This document shows, piece after piece, positions 26,533-35,364 of a stretch of DNA of 64,000 nucleotides. Position numbers and translations under genes: made by a program. Under the pieces are notes generated by a model. The model was not told the DNA's origin. It made no database searches and saw nothing but the letters and a program-made list of their open reading frames with translations. This stretch comes from Actinopolyspora saharensis (GTDB lineage Bacteria > Actinomycetota > Actinomycetes > Mycobacteriales > Pseudonocardiaceae), in contig NZ_FNKO01000002.1 of the NCBI RefSeq assembly GCF_900100925.1, positions 62,001 through 126,000 on the forward strand, in the 5' to 3' direction. Within the stretch, counting starts at the first letter, position 1, and each line of letters begins with the position of its first letter.

Positions 26533-27210
26533 TCAGGGCAGTTTCCAGTCGATCGGTTCCGCACCTCGCTCGCGCAGCATCTCGTTCGTCTTGCTGAAGG
26601 GGCGCGAGCCGAAGAAGCCGCGATCCGCCGACATCGGACTCGGGTGGGGCGATTCGACGCATCCCACCCCGGGCATCAACTGACGCAGACTCCGAGCGTC
26701 CCTCCCCCACAGGATCGCCACCATGGGCTGGGAGCGCTGGGCCAGCGCCCTGATGGCCTGGTCCGTGATCACTTCCCAGCCCTTGCCGCGGTGCGAGGCC
26801 GATTTGCCCGGCTGCACCGTGAGCACGCGGTTCAGCAGCAGCACCCCGCGCTCGGCCCACGGGGTCAGATCACCGTTCGACGGTTGCGGAAGCCCGAGGT
26901 CGTCGCTGTACTCCCGGAAGATGTTGGTCAAACTCCGCGGAACAGGGTCGACGTCCGGAGCCACCGAGAAACTCAACCCGACGGGGTGTCCCGGCGTGGG
27001 GTACGGATCCTGGCCGACTATGAGCACCCGCACGTCCTCGAACGGCTGCTGAAACGCGCGCAGCACGTGCTCTCCAGCAGGCAAGTACTCGCGTCCCTCG
27101 GCGACTTCCGAACGCAGAAAGTCACCCATGGTGGCTATCTGGTCCTCCACCGGCGCGAGCGCTTCGGCCCAGCCTGGTTCCACAATCTCATTCAACGGGC
27201 TCCTGGTCAC
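26533..27210 (-). CDS. ung: Uracil-DNA glycosylase (family 1)
   Basis: A 225-residue repair enzyme that excises uracil from [25 protein letters not shown] holds the water-activating Asp of [17 protein letters not shown] follows, and [24 protein letters not shown] carries the catalytic His and the minor-groove loop. Length and motif order match Ung. The GTG at 27210 gives [14 protein letters not shown]; the ribosome site is weak. It is 98 bp downstream of thiL on the same strand, as in M. tuberculosis (thiL-ung). Confidence 0.96.
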   Translation of the reverse strand: MTRSPLNEIVEPGWAEALAPVEDQIATMGDFLRSEVAEGREYLPAGEHVLRAFQQPFEDVRVLIVGQDPYPTPGHPVGLSFSVAPDVDPVPRSLTNIFREYSDDLGLPQPSNGDLTPWAERGVLLLNRVLTVQPGKSASHRGKGWEVITDQAIRALAQRSQPMVAILWGRDARSLRQLMPGVGCVESPHPSPMSADRGFFGSRPFSKTNEMLRERGAEPIDWKLP

Positions 27211-27308
27211 GGACCATGACCCTAGCTACCGCCTTGATCAACTCCACCGACCCCCTGACCGGAGGACGGTGCGCTGCACGCGGCCCGGTCGGGTCCGGGC
27301 CGCCCGGA

Positions 27309-28274
27309 TCACTGCCTCCAGTGCTGCCAGCCGGACTGCTGTTCGTACTCGGCTCCGTCCACGGTGACCCCGGCACCCTCGCCCACCCGGCCCACCACGC
27401 TCCACCCCGCGGGCACGCCCCCCTCCGGGAAGGTCGCCACCAGCGCCTGGTCCTCCCCTCCGGTCAGCACCCACTGCCAGGGGTTCGCCCCGAGCGCGGA
27501 GGCGACCTCCGAGAGCCGCTGGGGCACCTCCACCCAGTCGGTGCGCACGTCGACGGAAACCCCGGAGGCCTCGGCGATGTGGCCGAGGTCGGCCAGCAAG
27601 CCGTCCGAGACGTCGATCATCGCGGTGGCCCCGGCCTCGGCCGCTTCCGGCCCCGCCGCGTAGGGCGGTTCGGGCACCCGGTGCGCCCCGACCACGGCCA
27701 GCGGGGACCGAAAACCACGAGCGAGCACGGCCAACCCGGCGGCCGACCACCCCAGTCGGCCCGCACAAGCCACGATGTCCCCCGGGCACGCCCCGGACCT
27801 GGTCACCGGGGGTCGCCCCTGGAGGTCGCCCAGCGCCGTCACGGAGATCGTCAGGGTCGGTGAGGTCGCCATGTCACCGCCGACCAGGTCGATCCCGACC
27901 GTTTCGGCCTCCGCCCACATTCCCGCGGCCAAACCGTCGACCAGCTCGGTGGAGGCATCGGGCGCGCATCCCAGCCCGACGAGCAGGCCGGTGGGCACCG
28001 CGCCCATGGCCGCTATGTCGGAGAGGTTCACCGCCACCGCCTTGCGCCCCACCTGGTGGGGGCTGGACCAGTCCAGCCGGAAGTGCACATCCTGGACGAG
28101 GACATCGGTGGTCGCCACCACCCGGTTGTCCGGTGCCGAGAGAACGGCCGCATCGTCCCCCGGCCCGAGCAGTGTGCTCCTCGCCCGGGAACCGCCTTCG
28201 GTGACCCGCCGAATGAGACCGAACTCACCGAGCTCGGAGACGGTTCGTTCGTCCTGTCCCTGCTCGGGATCCAA
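27309..28274 (-). CDS. thiL: Thiamine-monophosphate kinase
   Basis: Phosphorylates thiamine monophosphate to the active diphosphate. Family landmarks are LGEFGLIRRV, LLGPGDDAAVLSAPDNRVVATTDVLVQDVHFRLDWSSPHQVGRKAVAVNLSDIAAMGA (metal- and ATP-binding), GGDMATSPTLTISVTALGD, and ATAMIDVSDGLLADLGHIAEASG. The start is uncertain: the TTG at 28274 has AGGAAG about 7 nt upstream and gives 321 residues, whereas a TTG at 28310 would add 12 residues but has no ribosome site. Divergent from the small RAM-domain gene. Confidence 0.94.
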   Translation of the reverse strand: MDPEQGQDERTVSELGEFGLIRRVTEGGSRARSTLLGPGDDAAVLSAPDNRVVATTDVLVQDVHFRLDWSSPHQVGRKAVAVNLSDIAAMGAVPTGLLVGLGCAPDASTELVDGLAAGMWAEAETVGIDLVGGDMATSPTLTISVTALGDLQGRPPVTRSGACPGDIVACAGRLGWSAAGLAVLARGFRSPLAVVGAHRVPEPPYAAGPEAAEAGATAMIDVSDGLLADLGHIAEASGVSVDVRTDWVEVPQRLSEVASALGANPWQWVLTGGEDQALVATFPEGGVPAGWSVVGRVGEGAGVTVDGAEYEQQSGWQHWRQ

Positions 28275-28375
28275 TGGAACTTCCTTTCCTTCAGCGTCAG
28301 TCCGGGACAATGCGGTAACTTGCCCGGTTAGTTTCCTATGTCGGGCACACTCGACCAGACGAAGGGGCGATCCCC

Positions 28376-28609
28376 GTGGTTCAGGCTTACATCCTCATCC
28401 AGACCGAAGTCGGCAAGGCGGCAGCCGTCGCCGGTGAGATCTCCGGCGGTACCGGCATCATCAGCGCCGAGGACGTAACGGGGCCGTACGACGTCATCGT
28501 GCGTGCCGAAGCCGAGAACGTGGACCAGCTGGGGAAGATGGTGGTGGCCAACATCCAGAATGTCGAGGGGATCACACGCACGCTCACCTGTCCCGTCGTG
28601 CACCTATGA
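28376..28609 (+). CDS. Stand-alone Lrp/AsnC ligand-binding (RAM) domain protein
   Basis: Only 77 residues, consisting of a single RAM domain (ferredoxin-like fold): VQAYILIQTEVGKAAAVAGEISG, VTGPYDVIVRAEAENVDQLGKMVV and QNVEGITRTLTCPVVHL. There is no helix-turn-helix, so it cannot act as a usual Lrp repressor. Such stand-alone domains bind amino acids or modulate full-length Lrp proteins; its role here is not known. GAAGGGG stands about 8 nt before the GTG start. Divergent from thiL, and conserved at this place in actinobacteria. Confidence 0.88.
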   Translation: MVQAYILIQTEVGKAAAVAGEISGGTGIISAEDVTGPYDVIVRAEAENVDQLGKMVVANIQNVEGITRTLTCPVVHL

Positions 28610-28700
28610 GCGGTGCCCTCCGCTCTCCCCCTCGTGGGGGATCACCTGGCGGGCCGGGCCCGTTGCCGCTGCGGAATCCGTCCGTGCTGTAGTTGGTGAC

Positions 28701-29291
28701 GTGCAGAAACAATCCGGTTCAGGAGGCCTGCCCAAGGGCGTGCTGATCGTGGCCGTCTCACTGGGCGTCCTGCTGGCGCTCGGGGTGGCCGCCCTCGGCG
28801 TGCTCCGCGGCGGAACCACGTCCGAAACCGGGCGGGCCGACGCTGGTGCCTCGTCGAGCAGTCCGCGGGCCGGGAGCGGACCGCTGGCCCTGCCACCGGT
28901 CGAGGCGCCGGAGGCCGAGTCCGCCGCGTGCCGGAAGGTCCTCGACGCCCTGCCCGCCGAGCTGAGCGTCGACGACGCTTCCGTGCCGCGCCGCGAACTG
29001 GCTCGTCCCGCCCCCGCCGGAGCAGTGGCCTGGGGCGACGACGAGCACAGCCCGATCACCGTGCGCTGCGGAATCACGGCCCCGGCTGAGTTGACCAAGA
29101 CCTCCGAGCTGATGAACGTCTCCGGAGTGGACTGGTTGCCGGTCAGCAGCGGTGGGAACACGAGCTGGATAGCGGTCGACCGTCCCGTGTACGTGGCGCT
29201 CACCGCCTCGGACCGGATCGGGCTCGGCCCCGTGCAGAAGCTGTCCGAGGCGCTGCGCGGCACGCTTCCCAAGCGGGAGGTCTCCCCCTGA
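28701..29291 (+). CDS. DUF3515 family membrane-anchored protein
   Basis: A 196-residue protein with a short N-terminal tail, one hydrophobic helix at about 12-35 (GVLIVAVSLGVLLALGVAALGVL) and an extracytoplasmic domain with two conserved cysteines (ESAACRKVLDALPAEL, TVRCGITAP) plus VSGVDWLPVSSGGNTSWIAVDRPVYVAL, the DUF3515 core. This actinobacterial family has no known function; it stands beside ddl here as in mycobacteria, which hints at the cell envelope. The GTG at 28701 was chosen as the last start before the hydrophobic helix; the ribosome site is weak. Confidence 0.82.
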   Translation: MQKQSGSGGLPKGVLIVAVSLGVLLALGVAALGVLRGGTTSETGRADAGASSSSPRAGSGPLALPPVEAPEAESAACRKVLDALPAELSVDDASVPRRELARPAPAGAVAWGDDEHSPITVRCGITAPAELTKTSELMNVSGVDWLPVSSGGNTSWIAVDRPVYVALTASDRIGLGPVQKLSEALRGTLPKREVSP

Positions 29292-29309
29292 CCGGAGCGG
29301 CTCACCCGC

Positions 29310-30401
29310 TCAGCGCAGTCCGGTACCGCGCGCCAGGGCCGTATCGATCAACGTAGCCAGCAGTTCGGGGTACTCGATTCCCGAGTGGGCCCACATCCTC
29401 GGGTACAGCGAGCTCGGGGTGAATCCCGGCATGGTGTTGACCTCGTTGACGATCACTCGGCCCTGCTCCGTGAGGAAGACGTCCACCCTGGCCAACCCCT
29501 GGCAGTCCAACGCGCGGAAGGCCGTCACCGCGGCCTCGCGCAGTCGCTCCGCCTCCTCGTCGGAGGTCTTGGCCGGGATGTCGAACTCGGTGACGTCGTC
29601 GAGGTACTTCGACTCGAAGTCGTACCACCCGGTTCCGCCCTCGACGCGGAGTTCCGCGGGCTCGGAGGCCGCGACGCCGCTGTCGGGGAACTCCAGCACG
29701 CCGCACTCGATCTCGCGGCCGGAAACCGCCGACTCGACCAGCACCTTGGGGTCGACCTTCCGCGCCTCGGCGATGGCCTCGTCGAGGTCGGCGAAGTCGG
29801 TCACCTTCGTGATCCCGAGCGAGGAACCGGCACGGGCCGGTTTGACGAACAGGGGCAGGCCGAGCCGCTGCCTGCGCGCCTCGTCCAGGGTCGCCTCGTC
29901 ACGGCGGAGCACCTCGTAGTCGCCCACGGTCAGCCCCTCGGCGGCGAGGAGCTTCTTCGCGAACTCCTTGTCCATGGCCACCGAGCTCGACAGCACCCCG
30001 GATCCCGCGTAGGGCAGCCCGGCCATCTCCAGCAGCCCCTGGATGGTGCCGTCCTCGCCGTAGGCGCCGTGCAGCATCGGCAGCACCACGTCGACCGCGG
30101 ACAGCACCTCCCCCGTGCCGCCTTCCTGCAGGGAGACCAGTTCGTTGCGTCCAGGGTCCGCGGGCAGCGTCAGAGCCGCGCCTTCCGTGATCTCGGGCTC
30201 CTGCCTGTCCCGGATCCGCAGCTGCTCGGAGTCCGCCGGGCCCAGCACCCAGCTGCCCTCGCGGGTGATCCCCACCGGGACCACCTCGAAGCGCTCTCGA
30301 TCCAGATGGGCCAACGCGCTCCCCCCGGACACGCAGGAGATGCCGTGCTCGTTGTTCCGCCCGCCGAAAACGACGGCCACCCGGATCTTGCGCTCTGCCA
30401 T
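29310..30401 (-). CDS. ddl: D-alanine--D-alanine ligase
   Basis: Joins two D-alanines for the peptidoglycan stem peptide, using ATP. The 363-residue chain shows [19 protein letters not shown] at the N-terminus (E/HxxSxxSG substrate loop), [36 protein letters not shown]-grasp elements [19 protein letters not shown] and [11 protein letters not shown], and the metal site [29 protein letters not shown]. The ATG at 30401 was chosen; GGAGG lies 12 nt before it, somewhat far. Convergent with DUF3515, only 18 bp apart. In mycobacteria gpsA follows ddl directly, but here six other genes intervene. Confidence 0.96.
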   Translation of the reverse strand: MAERKIRVAVVFGGRNNEHGISCVSGGSALAHLDRERFEVVPVGITREGSWVLGPADSEQLRIRDRQEPEITEGAALTLPADPGRNELVSLQEGGTGEVLSAVDVVLPMLHGAYGEDGTIQGLLEMAGLPYAGSGVLSSSVAMDKEFAKKLLAAEGLTVGDYEVLRRDEATLDEARRQRLGLPLFVKPARAGSSLGITKVTDFADLDEAIAEARKVDPKVLVESAVSGREIECGVLEFPDSGVAASEPAELRVEGGTGWYDFESKYLDDVTEFDIPAKTSDEEAERLREAAVTAFRALDCQGLARVDVFLTEQGRVIVNEVNTMPGFTPSSLYPRMWAHSGIEYPELLATLIDTALARGTGLR

Positions 30402-30447
30402 ACGCAGACGATACCTCCTCAGCACCGCTCACGCGGCGGGCGGCCGA

Positions 30448-31860
30448 TCACCCTCCGCCCAGCTCCCGCACCAGCGTCGGAAGCGTCGCGCGCAGTTCTT
30501 CCCGGGAGCACGCCGCGTAACCGAGCGCCACCCCGTACCACTGCTGCTCGAAGCGGTGGTGCCTGCTCAGGCCGTCGGCCAGCACTCCGCGGGCGCGCAG
30601 CCTCGTCAGCGCTCCGCGTTCGGAGTCGGCGTCGTCCAGCGGGACCAGGACGTGCGCGCCGGCCCGGTCACCGGCCGTTTCGATGCCCGCCTCGGTCAGG
30701 GCCGTCACGAGCAGTTCCCTGCGTCCGGAGAGCTCGCGGCGCAGCCTGCGCAGGTGCCGCCCCAGGTCCCCGTTCCTGGCGAGCTCGGTGAGCAACAACT
30801 GCCCCGCGGGCGCCGGACGGGTCCCCGTGAGCTCGCGATACTCCAGGATCGCTCGGCTCACCCGCTCGGGGGCCAGCAGCCAGCCCACCCCGAGGGTGGG
30901 GGTGAGGATCTTGCTGGTGGTTCCGAGGTGGACCACCACGTCGGGAGCCATCGAGGCCAGCACCGGCAACGGGGCCACGTCGTAGCGCAGTTCCCCGTCG
31001 TAGTCGTCCTCCACGATCAACCAGCCCGCCGCACGCGCGCGTTCGACCAACGCGATCCGGCGTTGGGCGGGCAACCGGCCACCGATCGGGTACTGGTGTG
31101 CCGGTGAGCAGTACAGGGCGCTGACGTGCTCGGGGATGCTGTCCACCAGGACTCCGGAGCAGTCCACCGGCGCGGGGACGACCTCGACCCCGGAGGCGTG
31201 CAACGCCTCCACTGCACGCTGGTATCCCGGCTCCTCCACCGCCACAGCGGCTCCCCGCGGCAGCACGGAGGCGGCGAGCTCGGCCAGGGCGCTCGTGGTT
31301 CCGCCCGTGGCCAGCACCGAGTTCTCCGCGGGCCCCTCGACGACCAGTCCGCGGTGCCGCAGCAGGTGTTCGACCACGGCCGCCCGGTACTCGGGAACCC
31401 CGGCGCGGTGGGGCAGGGTCGCCGGGGCGTTGTCCCCCGCGGCACGCCAGGCACGCCGCCACGCCGCCCGGTCGATGCCCTCGGCCCAGGGCGCGCCCGG
31501 GGTCAGCAGCGTCCCCTGGAAGGAGCTCGATTCCTCCTCGTGCACTTCGCCGCCCCTGGAGACCCCCTCGGCCCCGGGCGGGGCCGCCGTCACGTAGGTC
31601 CCGGAACCGTGACGACCCGCTGTCCACCCCTCGGCGTGCAGCTGCTCGTAGGCGGCCGCGGTGACCGTGCGGCTGACGGCCAGGTGCCGCGCCAGCGCAC
31701 GCGTGGAGGGCAGTCGGTCGCCGCTGCGCAGCTGCCCGCGCGTGGCGGCGAGTCGCAACGCGTCCGCGAGCTGCGCTGCCAGGGGCCTGGAATCCGTTCG
31801 ATCGAGTTCGATCGCCAGCTCCAGCAGCGGGGAAGCCGGGCCGGGAATACTGGGTGGCAT
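30448..31860 (-). CDS. MocR/PdxR-type transcriptional regulator (GntR HTH fused to aminotransferase fold)
   Basis: A 470-residue fusion. Residues 15-80 are a GntR winged helix (RPLAAQLADALRLAATRGQLRSGDRLPSTRALARHLAVSRTVTAAAYEQL) and residues 115-470 a fold-type I aminotransferase domain. PLP-site residues are visible in VEEPGYQRA, LYCSPAHQYPIGGRL, IVEDDYDGELRY and the lysine segment HLGTTSKILTPTLGVGWLL. MocR proteins sense PLP or amino-compound aldimines and often act on the divergent gene, here a GNAT acetyltransferase 161 bp away. GGGAG lies 9 nt before the ATG. The regulated pathway is not evident. Confidence 0.88.
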   Translation of the reverse strand: MPPSIPGPASPLLELAIELDRTDSRPLAAQLADALRLAATRGQLRSGDRLPSTRALARHLAVSRTVTAAAYEQLHAEGWTAGRHGSGTYVTAAPPGAEGVSRGGEVHEEESSSFQGTLLTPGAPWAEGIDRAAWRRAWRAAGDNAPATLPHRAGVPEYRAAVVEHLLRHRGLVVEGPAENSVLATGGTTSALAELAASVLPRGAAVAVEEPGYQRAVEALHASGVEVVPAPVDCSGVLVDSIPEHVSALYCSPAHQYPIGGRLPAQRRIALVERARAAGWLIVEDDYDGELRYDVAPLPVLASMAPDVVVHLGTTSKILTPTLGVGWLLAPERVSRAILEYRELTGTRPAPAGQLLLTELARNGDLGRHLRRLRRELSGRRELLVTALTEAGIETAGDRAGAHVLVPLDDADSERGALTRLRARGVLADGLSRHHRFEQQWYGVALGYAACSREELRATLPTLVRELGGG

Positions 31861-32021
31861 CTCGAAACACTCCCTGATTGGACCTTCAATACTGCCAGTT
31901 CGGGAGCGATCATGAACGTGCGACCCGCGGAGACACCCCTTCGCCGGGACGAACGCGGCGTGGCTGCCGGACGTCCCGCCGGGTGCTCCGGCCCCGACCA
32001 CGCGAGCGCACGGAGACCACT

Positions 32022-32444
32022 TTGAACGTACGGGAACTCGAGCGGGACGAGCTCCGGAAGGCCCATCCGGTGCTGCGCGAGCTGCGCCCGCACCTGACCT
32101 CGGTGAAGCGCTTCCTCGAAGCACTGGATCCCCAGCTCGACCAGGGCTACCGGCTGATCTGCGCACTCGATCCGGACGACGAGGCCCTCGCGGCGGTCGG
32201 TTTCCGCGTCGCCGACTGCCTGGCCTGGGGACGTCATCTGTACGTCGACGACCTGTGCACCCTTCCGAGCGCCCGCGGCAACGGCTACGCCACCCTCCTG
32301 CTGGAAAGGGTCGAGCACGAAGCCGTCCGGCTCGGAGCACGGCAGCTCCACCTCGACTCGGGGTTGGAACGCCGTTCCGCGCACCGGCTCTACGCGAGCG
32401 CCGGGTTCACCACGCCCTCGCTGCACTTCGCCAAGAAGCTCTGA
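32022..32444 (+). CDS. GNAT-family N-acetyltransferase
   Basis: A 140-residue single-domain acetyltransferase. Motif A is YVDDLCTLPSARGNGYATLLLERVEHEA (RGNGYA loop for acetyl-CoA) and motif B is RSAHRLYASAGFTTPSLHFAKKL. The substrate is unknown. The TTG start has GGAGA 5 nt upstream; no ATG or GTG fits the domain start. It is divergent from the MocR regulator and may be its target. Confidence 0.82.
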   Translation: MNVRELERDELRKAHPVLRELRPHLTSVKRFLEALDPQLDQGYRLICALDPDDEALAAVGFRVADCLAWGRHLYVDDLCTLPSARGNGYATLLLERVEHEAVRLGARQLHLDSGLERRSAHRLYASAGFTTPSLHFAKKL

Positions 32445-32545
32445 GCGGACTCCTCCCCGGAGGCGAGCCGAGCAACGACCGGGACGGTGACGCGGCGCAC
32501 CGAGCGAGGAGACGCTGTTGCCCGCCGCTCGGACCGTCCGCTAGT

Positions 32546-32561
32546 TTGACGTGGACGTCAA
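32546..32561. promoter_or_regulatory. Perfect palindrome upstream of the MerR gene (operator candidate)
   Basis: TTGACGTGGACGTCAA is a perfect 7+2+7 inverted repeat 24-39 nt before the MerR start codon. A possible promoter (TTGCCC at 32518-32523, 18-bp spacer, TAGTTT at 32542-32547) would put the transcription start inside the palindrome, which suggests autorepression. A related site precedes the exporter gene. Confidence 0.65.
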
Positions 32562-32584
32562 GGTTCCCGAGGAACGGCGAGTGC

Positions 32585-32992
32585 ATGTCCGAGCAGGCGA
32601 GCGGCGAGATGCGAATCGGCGAGTTGGCCTCCGCGGCGGGTGTGACAACGCGCACGGTTCGCCACTACGAGCAGCTGGGGTTGCTGCGTCCGTACGAACG
32701 CGCCTCTTCCGGGTACCGCTATTACACCGAGCACGAGTTCGCTCGCCTGAACAAGATCGGCCAGCTCAAGGAGCTGGGACTGACCTTGGACGAGATCACC
32801 TCGGTGATCGACCTGTACTTCGAGGACCCCACCGGAGCGCAGGGCAAGCGCAAAGTTCTGGATATCCTGCGCGGCCACCTGAACGAGACGCGGCGGCGCC
32901 GCGAAGGACTGGAACGCTTCGAGAGCGAACTGCAGGACAACATCGCCAAGGTCGAACGGCGGCTGACCGAGATCGAAGGAACCGGGAGATAG
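32585..32992 (+). CDS. MerR-family transcriptional regulator
   Basis: A 135-residue regulator. Residues 9-75 are the MerR winged helix (MRIGELASAAGVTTRTVRHYEQLGLLRPYERASSGYRYYTEHEFARLNKIGQLKELGLTLDEI in outline), then IDLYFEDPTGAQGKRKVLDILRGHL and a long C-terminal coiled coil for dimerisation. It contains no cysteine, so it is not a metal or redox sensor of the CueR/SoxR type; no ligand domain is present beyond the coiled coil. It lies 24 bp beyond a perfect palindrome and 189 bp before an MFS exporter that has a closely similar site, so it probably controls itself and the exporter. Confidence 0.9.
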   Translation: MSEQASGEMRIGELASAAGVTTRTVRHYEQLGLLRPYERASSGYRYYTEHEFARLNKIGQLKELGLTLDEITSVIDLYFEDPTGAQGKRKVLDILRGHLNETRRRREGLERFESELQDNIAKVERRLTEIEGTGR

Positions 32993-33146
32993 GGACTCGG
33001 CGGAGCTCTCGTTCCGCCGGGTGAGCAGCGGCACGCAAGACGGCGCTCCTCTCCCACCAGGGCCCCGGGGCCTTCGCCGCGTGCGGTTCCGCTCGCACCG
33101 CGCAGGAGCACCCGACACCGACCGTTTTTTCGCCATAACTTTTACG

Positions 33147-33162
33147 TTTACGTCTACGTCAA
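33147..33162. promoter_or_regulatory. MerR-type near-palindrome upstream of the MFS exporter
   Basis: TTTACGTCTACGTCAA matches the site before the MerR gene (TTGACGT-N2-ACGTCAA) at every arm position except one, and lies 19-34 nt before the exporter start. It forms part of a short run of hexamers TTTACG, TTTACG, TCTACG from 33141 to 33158, so a second overlapping site may exist. Confidence 0.6.
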
Positions 33163-33180
33163 TCCAATGGGAGAGATCGG

Positions 33181-34374
33181 ATGACACACCCGGGGAGGAC
33201 CTCCGCGTCCGGAACGGCCGACGAAGCGCCCTGGGCGGCTCCACTGGCCGTAGTGGTGACTGCCGCCCTGCTGGTGCTGATGCAGCTGTACTTGGCGATT
33301 CCCCTGGCCCCGGTGGTGGGCGAGGCGTTCGGAGGCACGGGCTCGACCGCGCTGAGCACGTCCTACAGCCTCGCCTACGCGGTGGGCTTCGTGCTGTGGG
33401 GGCCGATCTCCGATCGCTACGGTCGCAAGGCGGTGCTGATACCCGGCATGAGCGCGCTCACGGTCGTGACCGCGGGCCTGGCCGCCGCACCTTCATTGAC
33501 CGTGCTCGGCGTCCTTCGAGCGGCGCAGGGGTTCCTGGCCGCCAGCTTCGCCGGAGTCGCGTTGGCCTATGTCGGGGAGGCGCTGCCGCCGCGCTGGCGC
33601 TCGACCGGTATCGGAGCGGTGTCCACGGCGTTCCTGGCCGCCGGAATCGTCGGCCAGGTCTACGCCCAAGCGACCGCTCTGCTGCTGGGCTGGCGCTGGG
33701 TGTTCGTCCTCGCTGCCGCGGCGTTCACCGTCATCGCAGTACTCATGGGAACGGTTCTGGCCGAGCCGGACCGCACGAGCTCCTCGACCGGTCTGGGTCA
33801 GCGGTTCGCGCAGCTGGCCGGGTTGGTGATCCGCCGCGAGCTGATCCTGCCGTACCTGGCGGCAATGACCGTGCTGCTGGCTTTCGTGGCGCTGTACTCC
33901 GCTCTCGGCCCCCTGCTGCAGGCACGTTTCGGGCTCGACTCCGACGCCGTCCTGCTGGTGCGGCTGGCCGGACTTCCCGGGATGGTGCTGGCACCGCTGG
34001 CCGGTGGTCTCGCGGGACGGTTCGGAGCAGTCCGCCTCGCCTCCACGGGATTTCTCGTGGCCGCGGCAGGCCTGGTGCTGACAGCGCTGAGCGCAGCCAC
34101 GCTGTGGGCCCTCGTGCTCAGCAGCGCGGTGTTCGTCGCGGGCATCGCCACGACGGTCCCCTCCCTCATCAGCCTCGTCGGAGCCCGTTCCGGCCAGGCC
34201 CGCGCCGGCGGGCTCGGTCTCTACGGGCTGGCGTTGTTCCTCGGCGCCTCGGCGGGGCCGCTCGTGGCCGGTCTCGAAGCCGGTTACGGCACGCTCCTAC
34301 TGGGACTGGCCGTGCTGCTGGTTCTCTCGGCGGTCCTGGTCGCCGTCAGCTCTTCCCGGCCTGCACGCGAGTGA
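33181..34374 (+). CDS. MFS transporter, drug/arabinose efflux type
   Basis: A 397-residue major facilitator protein with 12 predicted helices. Between helices 2 and 3 is the MFS signature as LWGPISDRYGRKAVLIPG, repeated weakly in the second half as APLAGGLAGRFGAVRLAS. The N-terminal region (LMQLYLAIPLAPVVGEAFGGTGSTALSTSYSLAYAVGF) resembles drug:H+ antiporters of the YajR/AraJ type. GGGAG lies about 8 nt before the ATG. The substrate is unknown; control by the adjacent MerR protein is likely from the shared operator motif. Confidence 0.86.
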   Translation: MTHPGRTSASGTADEAPWAAPLAVVVTAALLVLMQLYLAIPLAPVVGEAFGGTGSTALSTSYSLAYAVGFVLWGPISDRYGRKAVLIPGMSALTVVTAGLAAAPSLTVLGVLRAAQGFLAASFAGVALAYVGEALPPRWRSTGIGAVSTAFLAAGIVGQVYAQATALLLGWRWVFVLAAAAFTVIAVLMGTVLAEPDRTSSSTGLGQRFAQLAGLVIRRELILPYLAAMTVLLAFVALYSALGPLLQARFGLDSDAVLLVRLAGLPGMVLAPLAGGLAGRFGAVRLASTGFLVAAAGLVLTALSAATLWALVLSSAVFVAGIATTVPSLISLVGARSGQARAGGLGLYGLALFLGASAGPLVAGLEAGYGTLLLGLAVLLVLSAVLVAVSSSRPARE

Positions 34375-34396
34375 GCACTCCGGTGGGGCAGCAGAA

Positions 34397-34429
34397 CCGG
34401 GAGAGGACTCCGACAGCAGCCCCTCCCGG
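34397..34429. terminator. Hairpin between MFS exporter and cysteine dioxygenase
   Basis: CCGGGAG (34397-34403) pairs with CTCCCGG (34423-34429), extended by a GG/CC pair after a one-base bulge. It separates two convergent genes; there is no U-tract. Confidence 0.45.
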
Positions 34430-34470
34430 CCCTCACGACCTTCGCAACCTCGGCCGGATTCTCCGGACTC

Positions 34471-34917
34471 TCAGGAGGACGGGCTGACCGCGCGCCACGG
34501 CCGGTACACGTGAATGCTTATCGCCGGGTCTGGCCCCTCGTTGTGCACCTGGTGGGCGTAGTTCGGCCCGAAGACCCGGGACTGCCCGGCGACGAGGGTG
34601 TGCAGCGTCTCGGCGGAGTGCTGCCCCGAATCGGAGCGCACGGCTCGTTCGTTCAGCACACCCGAGACCACGGTGAAGGCCCCGTCGGCGCCGCCGTGGT
34701 CGTGCAGCTCGGTGTGCTGGTCCGGCAGCCAGCTCAGTATCCAGACCTCGTGCTCGGCGGTGCGCCGCAACAGCAGTGCCCAGCGCCGCTCACGGTCGTA
34801 ACGCACCAGATGAGCCCAGGAACGGCGGGCGGCCGCCGTCTCGCGGGCGATTCGCACGGGATGCGCCCGAGTCAGGTCGGACGCGTTCGCGACAGTATTG
34901 GGTGGCACGGCGAACAA
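34471..34917 (-). CDS. Cysteine dioxygenase family protein
   Basis: A 148-residue cupin of the cysteine dioxygenase type I family, which oxidises L-cysteine to cysteine sulfinate with a non-haem iron. The iron ligands are visible as His72 and His74 in TELHDHGGADGAFTVVSG and His122 in GPNYAHQVHNEG. No cysteine occupies the Cys-Tyr crosslink position, as is usual in bacterial forms. The TTG at 34917 was chosen because AAGGA lies about 10 nt upstream; a GTG three codons in is an alternative. Together with the Cys/Met lyase upstream it indicates a sulfur amino acid function, though 447 bp separate them. Confidence 0.82.
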   Translation of the reverse strand: MFAVPPNTVANASDLTRAHPVRIARETAAARRSWAHLVRYDRERRWALLLRRTAEHEVWILSWLPDQHTELHDHGGADGAFTVVSGVLNERAVRSDSGQHSAETLHTLVAGQSRVFGPNYAHQVHNEGPDPAISIHVYRPWRAVSPSS

Positions 34918-35364
34918 CGGTGGAACAGTCCTTCGTTCTCGATAGAGCGGAAAACGACACGCGACGGAAGCGATCAACGGCCCTGACAGCCGCCGATCGG
35001 AAGAACCTTCAACACGAAGGACACAACGCGCTGGCCACCAAGCGCAGTTCGACGTGACGACGGGGGCCGCCACAGGCCCGGACCGTCGCCGACAAAGTCT
35101 TCACAGCGCGCAACAACACGATTTCGAGTCAAGCAACCCCGCTCGGCACCGTCAAGGCCAGTCCCTGCGGGGGAGCAAGATCTCACACGGCCGTGGTCAC
35201 CGCCACGAGGGACGCTGCGCAGGTGTTCACCGCACCACCCCGGTCGAGCGCACTCACCGATGATTGGAGGGCGAGCGGTCTGCTCGGTCGGCGGGCAAGC
35301 GGCTGCGCCGCTCGCCCCCGCCTACGCGGTCGGCACCGCCGAGCAAACCGATCCGCGCACTCGC
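34918..35364. other. 447-bp intergenic region between Cys/Met lyase and cysteine dioxygenase
   Basis: No convincing gene on either strand. It contains an inverted repeat GGGCGAGCGG (35269-35278) / CCGCTCGCCC (35308-35317) that may terminate the lyase transcript. Downstream of that should lie a cysteine dioxygenase promoter, but no clear -35/-10 pair, cysteine-rich leader peptide or riboswitch is visible. Confidence 0.4.

Noticed and set aside
34974..35263. Small open frames on both strands between the Cys/Met lyase and cysteine dioxygenase
   Set aside because: No ribosome sites, no conserved pattern and no cysteine-run leader that would make sense for a sulfur gene.
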